NCBI GenBank assembly: GCA_016303225.1
Contig: JAEDMC010000027.1
Coordinates: 1-20,901, forward strand
Source: Kiritimatiellia bacterium
Lineage (GTDB): Bacteria > Verrucomicrobiota > Kiritimatiellia > RFP12 > UBA1067
Length of the DNA: 20,901 nt
Reading direction: 5' to 3'
Shown: one piece after another, positions 14,741-20,901 of the stretch
Position numbering within the stretch: position 1 is the first letter of the stretch
Layout: every line of letters starts with the position of its first letter
Made by a program: the position numbers and the translations under genes
The notes under the pieces: generated by a model
Told to the model about the DNA's origin: nothing
What the model saw: the letters and a program-made list of their open reading frames with translations, nothing else
Databases searched by the model: none

Positions 14741-14986
14741 ATACCAAGTTCACAAGTTAGAGGCACATGTCCTACGACCTTTTGTTCCAACATGTTCCAA
14801 CATCCCCCATTGGACGTCCGGACGGAACACAGCACATTATAGCACAAAGAGACGGGTGATGCGGGCTTCAGCCGAACACGGATTATCCCGGCGGGGGTGG
14901 CTTACACATCCGCGGCATTTATGCTATAATACGGGTCAGCGGTTCTCGGTTCAACCGCTCAAGAAAAGAAAGGGAGCAAGTAAGTT
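14741..14986. promoter_or_regulatory. Divergent promoter region between the phosphodiesterase-family gene and alcohol dehydrogenase
   Basis: For the plus-strand gene TTACAC (14902-14907) and TATAAT (14925-14930) are 17 bases apart with a TGC extension. An AAGGGAG ribosome-binding site follows before the ATG at 14987. For the minus strand, TGCTATAAT lies with its TATAAT at 14841-14836, about 95 bases before the start at 14740. Within that leader GTTCCAACAT is tandemly repeated (14784-14793 and 14794-14803), a possible operator. Confidence 0.7.
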
Positions 14987-16201
14987 ATGGCACGTTTCTG
15001 TCTTCCACGCGATATCTACCACGGCAAGGGCGCCCTGGAGACGCTCAAGACCCTGAAGGGCAAGCGGGCGATTGTCTGCGTCGGCGGCGGCTCCATGAAG
15101 CGCGGCGGCTTTCTGCAGCGTGCCGAAGGCTATCTTCGCGAAGCCGGCATGGAGGTGAGGCTCTTCGAGGGCATCGAGTCCGACCCGTCGGTCGAGACGG
15201 TGATGAAGGGTGCGGCGGTGATGCAGGAGTTCCAGCCCGACTGGATCGTCGCAATGGGCGGCGGTTCGCCGATCGATGCGGCGAAGGCGATGTGGATCAA
15301 GTACGAGCATCCCGAGTGCTCGTTCGAGGACATGTGCAAGGTCTTCGGGCTGCCGAAGCTTCGCACCAAGGCGCGCTTTGTCGCCATCTCCTCGACTTCC
15401 GGCACGGCGACGGAGGTGACCGCGTTCTCAATCATCACCGATTACGCCAAGGGCATCAAGTTCCCGATCGCCGATTTCGAGATCACGCCCGACATCGCCA
15501 TTGTCGATCCCGAGCTGGCGCTCACGATGCCGCAGAAGCTCTGCGCGCACACGGGCATGGACGCGCTCACCCACGACCTCGAGGCCATCGTTGCGGTCGC
15601 GCACAGCCCGTATTCGGACGCGCTGGCGATTCATTCGATGAAGATGATCCGCGATTCGCTCGTCAAGAGCTTCGGCGGCGACGCCGCCGCGCGCGCCGTG
15701 ATGCACGATGCGCAGTGCCTCGCCGGCATGTCGTTCTCGAACGCGCTCCTCGGCATCGTCCATTCGCTCGCGCACAAGACGGGCGCGGCCTTTGCGGGCG
15801 GCCATATCATCCACGGCGCGGCCAATGCGATGTATCTGCCGAAGGTGATCAAGTTCAACGCCGCCGTTCCGTTCGCGGCCGCGCGCTATGCGCAGTGCGC
15901 GGGCGAACTCGCTCTGGCGGGCGCGGAGAGTTCGCAGGAGGCGAAGATCGCCGCGCTCATCGCGTGGGTGCGCAAGCTCAACGACGAGCTGAACATCCCG
16001 CACTGCATCCGGGACTACGCCGCGAACGGACTGCCTGGCGAGGGTATGGTTACGGCGGCGGAGTTCGAGTCCAAGGCCGCGCAGATCGCCGAGAACGCGA
16101 TGGGTGACGCCTGCACCGGCTGCAACCCGCGGCAGATGGACGCGAAACTCATGGAACGAGTGTTGCGTTGCTGCTGGGACGACTCCGAGGTGGATTTCTA
16201 G
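14987..16201 (+). CDS. Iron-containing alcohol dehydrogenase
   Basis: The protein has 404 residues, the usual length for the Fe-ADH family, which reduces aldehydes or oxidises alcohols with NAD(P)H in the cytoplasm. The GGGS motif (91-94) in the Rossmann-like half binds the cofactor, and STSGTATEVT (136-145) is the conserved family stretch. The likely metal ligands are D192 and H196 in GMDALTHD, H259 in VHSLAHKTG, and H273 or H276 in GGHIIHGAANA. The last segment has three more residues than the FucO type, a variant I associate with some AdhE- and butanol-dehydrogenase-like members. The gene stands alone with its own promoter and ribosome-binding site. A role in fermentative alcohol formation is likely, but the substrate is not determinable. 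Confidence 0.95.
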   Translation: MARFCLPRDIYHGKGALETLKTLKGKRAIVCVGGGSMKRGGFLQRAEGYLREAGMEVRLFEGIESDPSVETVMKGAAVMQEFQPDWIVAMGGGSPIDAAKAMWIKYEHPECSFEDMCKVFGLPKLRTKARFVAISSTSGTATEVTAFSIITDYAKGIKFPIADFEITPDIAIVDPELALTMPQKLCAHTGMDALTHDLEAIVAVAHSPYSDALAIHSMKMIRDSLVKSFGGDAAARAVMHDAQCLAGMSFSNALLGIVHSLAHKTGAAFAGGHIIHGAANAMYLPKVIKFNAAVPFAAARYAQCAGELALAGAESSQEAKIAALIAWVRKLNDELNIPHCIRDYAANGLPGEGMVTAAEFESKAAQIAENAMGDACTGCNPRQMDAKLMERVLRCCWDDSEVDF

Positions 16202-16353
16202 GTCGGTTCGTCCGCTGTGCTTCGCTTCGGCGGAAGCGAGAGGGTACGGAATGCGCAGCCAGCCGGCCGGATCGCGATTCGCCGCGACCCGGCCGGGCCC
16301 CGCCCCGAACGGCGGAGCGACCGGCCCCGGCCAGGGAAAGGACGCCGTGACGC
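16202..16353. terminator. Convergent intergenic region with hairpins
   Basis: A TCGCTTC/GAAGCGA stem with a GGCG loop (16222-16239) follows the alcohol dehydrogenase stop, and CGGCCGG/CCGGCCG arms lie further on. No T-run follows either, so termination here is plausible but unproven. Confidence 0.35.
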
Positions 16354-18357
16354 TCAGAACGAATAGCCGAGCGCAAACATGAAACTGCGTCCGCAGGCCG
16401 GGTAGTAGTAGGCGCCGGTGTAGTCCGACCAGCCGGCGAAGTCGCAGTAGTCGCGGTCGAGGAGATTGTCCATCACGAACGAGGCCTTCCACCCCTCCGC
16501 CCAGGACGGCGTGTAGTACAGGCCCACGTCGAAGACCGAGTAGCCGGCGAGCCGGTCGTGCTCGTTGCCGAAGTCGCCCGCCAGCACCTGGGACGACACG
16601 TAGCGGTAGCCGCCCTTCACCTCGAGGTCGTCGCAGATCCACACGCCGACTTCCGCCCGGACGCGGCTCTCGGGCACGAGCGGCACCGTCTCGCCATCGT
16701 ACTGCCCGTCGCAAAAGCGCGACTTGACGAACGAGTAGCGCACCGAGGCCTCGGCCGTACCCTCGCGGAGCCAGGCCAGCCCCGTCTGGAAGCCGAGCCG
16801 CTCGATGCGGTCTGGGCTGTTGCAGTTGTAGCCACCCCAGCCCCACGGGGACGAGACGGCGTAAGGATTGTAGAAGATCTCGTCCTTCGTCACCGTCCAG
16901 TAGCCCGACAGGTCGAAGCGGAACTCCTCGGCGAACGCCCAGTCGAGCCCGAGGTCGAGCGAGGCGCCCGTCTCCGGATCGAGGAAGGATCCGTCCTCCG
17001 TGTAGCTGAGTTCGTCGCAGAAGGCGCTGCGGTGGTAGCACGTCCCCTTGACGAACGTCTTCAGACCGTCGAGCGGACGGCAGACGAGGCCCAGCTCGTA
17101 GTCGCCCATGCAGTCATGCGACGAGCTTTCGCTGAGCCCGCGGCAGCGCTCCCACCGGCTGTCGATGTACTCCCCGCGCGCGCCCGCGACCAGTGACAGC
17201 CACTCCGTCAGCCCGAACTCCTCCTCGGCGAAGAGGGCGTAGCGGCCGCGGCCGAAGTTGTAGTGCGGGTTGTTCCACCCCGACCGGTCCGTAACCTCGT
17301 AGCGGTCGTACCGGAAGTCGAAGCCGAAGGTGAACTTGCTGTCGAAGCCGAAGATCGGCCGGCCGTTCACGTAGCGCGGCGACAGCTGGTAGGAGTACAG
17401 GTCGTATTCGTTCGCATAGCCGTAGTCGCCCCAGCTGGCCCGACGGTGCTTCACGGAGAACGCGCCGTCGAGATAGAGCCACTGGTCCTCCGCCAGCCGC
17501 AGCTTCGAGTCGACCGCCAGGCCGTAGTTCCACTGCCGGCACCAGTCGTTTGCGTAGTTCGCCTGCGTGCGGTCGCGCCGCCACTGTTCGAGGGAAAGCG
17601 AGCCGGGCAGCTCGTAGAGCGCGTTGAAGTAGTTCGCCTTCAGGCCGACCGTCGAGCCGTTCGCGAACTCCTTCCGCAGCGCGGCGACGAATGCGTGCGT
17701 GTCGTACCCCGCCCGGTCGCGGAAGCCGTCCGATCGACCGTAGTCGTAGGCGGCCGAGTAGAGCAGGCCTTCATCAGCCAACCCGCCCTTCGTCCGGACG
17801 TTCGCCCCGAAGGTACCGTGCGACCCGCCCCGCGCCGTGACGCTCGTCTTCCGCTCGCTGTCGCGCGAATCGGTGGTGACGACGATGACGCCGGCGACCG
17901 CGCCGTCGCCGTAGAGCACCGGGCTCGGGCCGTCGATCACCTCGACGCGTTCGATGCTCTCGATCGGAATGCGCACGAGATTCGGCGCGTCCATGTCGAC
18001 GGGGTTGATCTCCTCGCCGTCGATGACGATCTTGACGCGGCCGAACGAGTTCTCGCCGTAGCCGCGCATCGCGACCTGCGACTGGAGTGGGTTCGCGTTT
18101 AGCGTGCGGATCTGCAGGCCGGCCGCCTTGTCCAGCAGCTCGGGCAGGCTGCGCGCGCCGGAGCGCGCGATCGCCGGCGCTTCGAAGACGCGCACGGGCG
18201 ACGCCATGGACTCCGCCGTGTCGTCGACTCGCGACCCGTAGATGACGACCGGCGCCAGTTCGCCGATCCGGTTGGTGACAGCGGCGCCGGGGCCGACCTC
18301 ATCGGCCCGTACGCCTGCGGTGGCCGCGGCAAAGGCCGCGAACAGCAGTTTCTTCAT
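16354..18357 (-). CDS. TonB-dependent receptor, probable vitamin B12 (cobalamin) transporter
   Basis: The protein has 667 residues. A signal peptide (MKKLLFAAFAAATAGVRA) precedes a TonB box-like APVVIYGSR. The plug domain then shows LPELLDKAAGLQI, the MRGYGENSFGRVKIVIDG segment, and IERVEVIDGPSPVLYGDGAVAGVIVV. The remainder is a Tyr/Trp/Gly-rich outer-membrane barrel ending in Phe (ALGYSF), the usual assembly signal. Such receptors import scarce ligands across the outer membrane using TonB energy. The cobalamin riboswitch directly upstream indicates that the ligand is cobalamin or a related corrinoid, making this BtuB-like. No btuCDF transporter genes are visible; only intron debris and a glycosidase lie upstream. 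Confidence 0.93.
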   Translation of the reverse strand: MKKLLFAAFAAATAGVRADEVGPGAAVTNRIGELAPVVIYGSRVDDTAESMASPVRVFEAPAIARSGARSLPELLDKAAGLQIRTLNANPLQSQVAMRGYGENSFGRVKIVIDGEEINPVDMDAPNLVRIPIESIERVEVIDGPSPVLYGDGAVAGVIVVTTDSRDSERKTSVTARGGSHGTFGANVRTKGGLADEGLLYSAAYDYGRSDGFRDRAGYDTHAFVAALRKEFANGSTVGLKANYFNALYELPGSLSLEQWRRDRTQANYANDWCRQWNYGLAVDSKLRLAEDQWLYLDGAFSVKHRRASWGDYGYANEYDLYSYQLSPRYVNGRPIFGFDSKFTFGFDFRYDRYEVTDRSGWNNPHYNFGRGRYALFAEEEFGLTEWLSLVAGARGEYIDSRWERCRGLSESSSHDCMGDYELGLVCRPLDGLKTFVKGTCYHRSAFCDELSYTEDGSFLDPETGASLDLGLDWAFAEEFRFDLSGYWTVTKDEIFYNPYAVSSPWGWGGYNCNSPDRIERLGFQTGLAWLREGTAEASVRYSFVKSRFCDGQYDGETVPLVPESRVRAEVGVWICDDLEVKGGYRYVSSQVLAGDFGNEHDRLAGYSVFDVGLYYTPSWAEGWKASFVMDNLLDRDYCDFAGWSDYTGAYYYPACGRSFMFALGYSF

Positions 18358-18365
18358 TGTTGGCT

Positions 18366-18478
18366 TTCCCCCTCATGCGAGAGTACTTGACTGTATGGAG
18401 GGGCGGCCCGTCTTCCGACTTTTACGGCTGCGCGACAGCGCCTGGTTTGCACAGGCCTTTCCGGTTACCGTCCCGTTG
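18366..18478 (-). ncRNA. Short-form cobalamin riboswitch
   Basis: On the minus strand the core elements appear in order: GGTAACCGGAAA (18469-18458), GTGCAAA (18452-18446), GCTGTCGCGCAGC (18439-18427), and a B12-box-like AAGTCGGAAGACGGGCC (18421-18405). The distance between core and B12 box is short, as in the aquo/methylcobalamin-type class rather than the long adenosylcobalamin class. CCCCTC (18403-18398) can pair with GAGGGGG (18374-18368), the apparent ribosome-binding site 10 bases before the receptor's ATG. Control of translation start is therefore likely. Confidence 0.82.
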
Positions 18479-18485
18479 GCCGCGA

Positions 18486-18514
18486 ATTATCCTATAAATC
18501 GCGGCCGCTGTCAA
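18486..18514 (-). promoter_or_regulatory. Promoter of the cobalamin receptor
   Basis: TTGACA (18514-18509) and GATAAT (18491-18486) are separated by 17 bases. Transcription would start just before the riboswitch core. Confidence 0.8.
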
Positions 18515-18530
18515 GGCGACGCCCGGGCTC

Positions 18531-18566
18531 GGTCAGTCAACACCGCTTGCGCGGTCTTGACCGACC
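18531..18566. repeat. Strong hairpin upstream of the receptor promoter
   Basis: Arms of 16 bases match at 14 positions around a TTGC loop (GGTCAGTCAACACCGC against GCGGTCTTGACCGACC). It could end transcription from upstream or bind a regulator. Next to it, GCATCTGAGC occurs three times at 18570-18603. Confidence 0.5.
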
Positions 18567-18689
18567 TCGGCATCTGAGCATCTGAGCAAAAGTGCATCTG
18601 AGCTTTTTCGAATGGTCGAGTTCGAAGCCGCAGTCGACCTTCAGATGTTTACCATCGACTGAAAGGCATATGCGGCTTCTCCCCGCTTT

Positions 18690-19211
18690 TCTACGATTTG
18701 CAGTAGAGCCCATTTTCCCGCATACGGCTCTCCGTGTGGGACCCGTGACGTGTCACTTCCGCCTCCGTTGAAGCCTATGTAGCCCCATTGCCTGTAATTC
18801 CGAGTAGAAGTTCGGCGCATATTTCAGAACGTTGACCCTCTGCACCACTTCCTCGTTCTTCACGGGCTTGAAGATGCTTAGTGTCTGTTCCTTGACTTTC
18901 GCGCAAACCTTCTTGACCGATTTCATCGACGGGCCGTAAGTCAGGTAGTTGCCCCGCCGCGCCCGCGCGTCCAAAACCGATTCGGACGCTCGGCGTCGGC
19001 TTCACAGCGTTTGAACTGCTGGCCGCGCGGAACTCAAGTAACGAGACTTTACGAAGAAGGTTCATTTGCATTGCGACTCACCTCTTTGTCCGGCAGGACT
19101 CCCGCATTCGGGTCGCCCCTCTCACGGCCTGCCGTCCTAATCACATCTCGGTTTGTTTGTGATTCATGTTCCTTTCATCATGATAGTTCAACCAAGCTTG
19201 TCTTGGCGTAC
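18690..19211 (-). mobile_element. Degenerate group II intron remnant
   Basis: Pieces of a bacterial group II intron appear in the right order on the minus strand. A possible 5' end GTACGCC (19211-19205) comes first. TGAGTCGCAATG (19080-19069) follows, a segment I remember from the 5' region of the Ll.LtrB intron. A reverse-transcriptase tail (18974-18753) comes next, and then GAGAGCCGTATGCGGGAAA (18732-18714), like the first strand of domain V. The second strand of domain V is missing and most of the reverse transcriptase is deleted, so the element cannot splice or move. It begins about 17 bases after the glycosidase stop. Between 18604 and 18690 I see nothing further. Confidence 0.65.
18753..18974 (-). 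pseudogene. C-terminal fragment of a group II intron reverse transcriptase/maturase
   Basis: Only about 73 residues remain readable. NYLTYGPSMKSVKKVCAKVK and the following KPVKNEEVVQRVN resemble the thumb/maturase region of intron-encoded proteins, where a SxKSVKxxxxxV helix precedes a segment on the number of maturase repeats. The polymerase palm with YADD is absent. The upstream frame is closed by a stop. The tail ends 21 bases before the domain V-like sequence, as in intact introns. Recognition is from family memory and moderate. Confidence 0.55.
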
Positions 19212-19227
19212 CTGACCTCGAAGCCTT

Positions 19228-20901
19228 CTATCGCTCCATTCGATGTTCTTTCGCCTTGAAATGTATCACGAAGCCGCCTCCGGGCGCAAGGTGGAGCATC
19301 AGTTCGTCCCCGCGCGCGACCATACGCCGTTCGTGGACGTAGTGCGTCGGCTCGCGGTCCGAATCCGCCGCATCGCGGAAAATCTCGGCCTCCCACGCGC
19401 CTTCGCCGAGGAACGGCAACCGCAGTCTATACGGCTGCGGACGGGACGTTCCGATGCCCGCCGCATACCAAGAGCCGTCCTTCGACTGGCGCGCACAGGC
19501 CGCGACCGTATCCGGCGAACCGGCGAGCGCGACCGTGTTCGACCAGACGACCGGGATCCGACTCATGAACCGGAAGCACTCCCCGTTCCGATCATAGTTC
19601 GTCGGGCTGTCGCACAGCATCTGGAGCGGTGCCTCGAAAAGCGCCAGCATCGCCATCTGGCGACTCCTTGTGCCGAACGCACCCGGCCGGTTCCCCGCCT
19701 TCTCGCCGAGATAGGGGGAATCCACCGGATGGTTCAGCATCGCTCCTGGCGTGTAGTCCATCGGCCCCGCCGTCAGGCGCAAATAGAACGCCCGAACGTC
19801 CGCCGTCATCATGTCGTACCCGCCCTTGTACCACTTCATTTGCTCGAGACCGTGGACACCCTCGTAGTTGAGGACGTTCGGATAGGCGCAGGACAAGCCC
19901 GTGGGACGGCACGCGCCGTGAAAATCGACGACGAGCCGCTCCGCCGCACACGCCGCCGCGAAACGTTCCATGAAGCGGGCAGACTCCGCATCGCCGCGGT
20001 CGATGAAATCGACCTTAAGCCCCTTCACGCCGAGTTGCGCGAAACGCCGCGCTACCGTCGCCTCGTCTCCGCAGGCCTGCGCCCACGAGAGCCAGAGAAC
20101 CAGCCCAACATTCCGCTCGGTCGCATAGGCGACGAGATGCGGCACGTCGACCTTCGGGCTGAACTTCCATGGCCGACGCTCGTCATTCCAGTCGAAGATA
20201 TCGAGTCCGTCGCTCCAGCCGCCGTCGAGAATAACGTATTCTATGGCATTCGTTGCGGCGAAGTCGATGAACCGCCTGTAGGTCGCCGTGTTGCAACCCG
20301 CCGCCTTGCCCCGGTTGTCCCAGTCGTTCCACCATTCCCATGCGGCCTTGCCGGGCTTCACCCACGAGAAGTCCGCTGCGGGATCCGCCGGTGTGGAGAG
20401 CGCCCAGACGATGTCGGCCTCGCACAGTTGCGCGGGCGTGTCAGCGAGTGCGAAGACGCGCCACGGGAACGTCCGCGCCCCTTTCGTGCGCGTCAGGTAG
20501 GGCGCGTGCTCCGCGATGCGCACGAACTGCCCACGCGCGAAGGGCCGCTGGTCAACCCAGGGGGAAATCGCGTACTTCGTCTTCAGGGGCGCGCACTCGA
20601 AACGCACGGCGAGCCGCCCCGCGCCATTCGCCGCGAGATAGAGGAACGGGTAGTCGCGCACGTCCGCGTCCATGACGGCGACGGTCGTACTCGTCGTCGA
20701 ATAGACGAACGGCAGGTAGGCGACCTCGTTCGTCGCGAGCGCGAGGTGCGCGGCCTCGACGCGGCGCGGCACAGTCTCCTCGCAGCCGAACTCGGGCGTC
20801 GCCGCGTACCAGCAGACCGCGTCCACCCCCGGGATCTGGATGTCGGCGCATTCCCCGTCCACGGTGATTTCACCCTGCCGCCGCGTCTCGAAGCGGTAGG
20901 C
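19228..20901 (-). CDS. Glycoside hydrolase family 97 enzyme (N-terminus cut by window edge)
   Basis: At least 558 codons are open to the right edge, so the signal peptide and first N-terminal residues are outside. The protein has a beta-sandwich N-terminal region, then the GH97 barrel: KPGKAAWEWWNDW, YVILDGGWSDG, LKVDFIDRGD, YEGVHGLEQMKWYKGGYD and LCDSPTNY. A C-terminal beta domain follows. GH97 members cleave alpha-glucosides (inverting, SusB-type) or alpha-galactosides (retaining). The Asp in KVDF fits the nucleophile position of retaining alpha-galactosidases, so that activity is somewhat favoured. The protein is likely periplasmic or outside the cell. The gene's stop is followed almost at once by the intron remnant, and no terminator is evident. 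Confidence 0.92.
   Translation of the reverse strand, partial: AYRFETRRQGEITVDGECADIQIPGVDAVCWYAATPEFGCEETVPRRVEAAHLALATNEVAYLPFVYSTTSTTVAVMDADVRDYPFLYLAANGAGRLAVRFECAPLKTKYAISPWVDQRPFARGQFVRIAEHAPYLTRTKGARTFPWRVFALADTPAQLCEADIVWALSTPADPAADFSWVKPGKAAWEWWNDWDNRGKAAGCNTATYRRFIDFAATNAIEYVILDGGWSDGLDIFDWNDERRPWKFSPKVDVPHLVAYATERNVGLVLWLSWAQACGDEATVARRFAQLGVKGLKVDFIDRGDAESARFMERFAAACAAERLVVDFHGACRPTGLSCAYPNVLNYEGVHGLEQMKWYKGGYDMMTADVRAFYLRLTAGPMDYTPGAMLNHPVDSPYLGEKAGNRPGAFGTRSRQMAMLALFEAPLQMLCDSPTNYDRNGECFRFMSRIPVVWSNTVALAGSPDTVAACARQSKDGSWYAAGIGTSRPQPYRLRLPFLGEGAWEAEIFRDAADSDREPTHYVHERRMVARGDELMLHLAPGGGFVIHFKAKEHRMER

Noticed and set aside
13253..14842. Long plus-strand open frame across dnaG and the phosphodiesterase-family gene
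   Set aside because: It is a shadow frame in GC-rich sequence, opposite two proteins with complete family motifs.
15428..17041. Long minus-strand open frame spanning the alcohol dehydrogenase and the receptor C-terminus
   Set aside because: Its product is Arg-rich nonsense, it crosses two genes on different strands with strong family evidence, and it matches no known fold.
1..20901. CRISPR arrays, tRNA or rRNA genes
   Set aside because: I found no regularly spaced repeats, no tRNA-like T-loop and CCA-end patterns, and no conserved rRNA segments on either strand.

Overview
The window reads as a gut- or sediment-type Gram-negative bacterium, plausibly of the PVC group (Kiritimatiellota/Lentisphaerae/Verrucomicrobiota-like). 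This placement is an inference from gene style only: a GC-rich background (about 63% in one hand-counted line), many secreted repeat proteins, a TonB-dependent receptor implying an outer membrane, a GH97 glycosidase, and short leaders with TGnTATAAT -10 elements. No rRNA or other phylogenetic marker is present apart from dnaG.

Positions 1-2821 (minus strand) hold a compact three-gene operon: an unrecognised beta-rich protein, a radical SAM/SPASM peptide maturase and, overlapping its stop codon, a small Cys/Pro-Lys-rich protein with a Tat-like leader that runs off the left edge. This looks like a RiPP-type maturase and substrate pair.

Positions 3090-10638 (minus strand) are the most unusual part. 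Two consecutive three-gene units are joined by gene overlaps or very short gaps. Unit A (10638-6302) is a secreted HExxH protein, a secreted HEAT-like partner and a secreted TPR protein. Unit B (6305-3090) is a secreted transglutaminase-like protein, an unrelated secreted partner and a truncated copy of the TPR protein. The N-terminal modules of the two large proteins are identical over 655 bp and the TPR N-termini align without gaps over 652 bp. Everything between these flanks (large-protein C-terminus plus partner gene) is unrelated and AT-richer. This is the layout of a polymorphic effector/immunity-type cassette, here with periplasmic or secreted parts. Unit B shows decay: a 22-bp tandem duplication frameshifts the end of its large protein, and its TPR gene is cut off next to a nested palindrome.

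Positions 10639-16201 are more ordinary: a divergent single-pass membrane protein, dnaG, an endonuclease/exonuclease/phosphatase-family enzyme, and an iron-type alcohol dehydrogenase with a clear sigma70-like promoter.

Positions 16354-18514 (minus strand) encode a BtuB-like TonB-dependent receptor behind a short-form cobalamin riboswitch and a good promoter. Positions 18690-19211 hold the debris of a group II intron, including a reverse-transcriptase tail. A GH97 glycosidase runs off the right edge.
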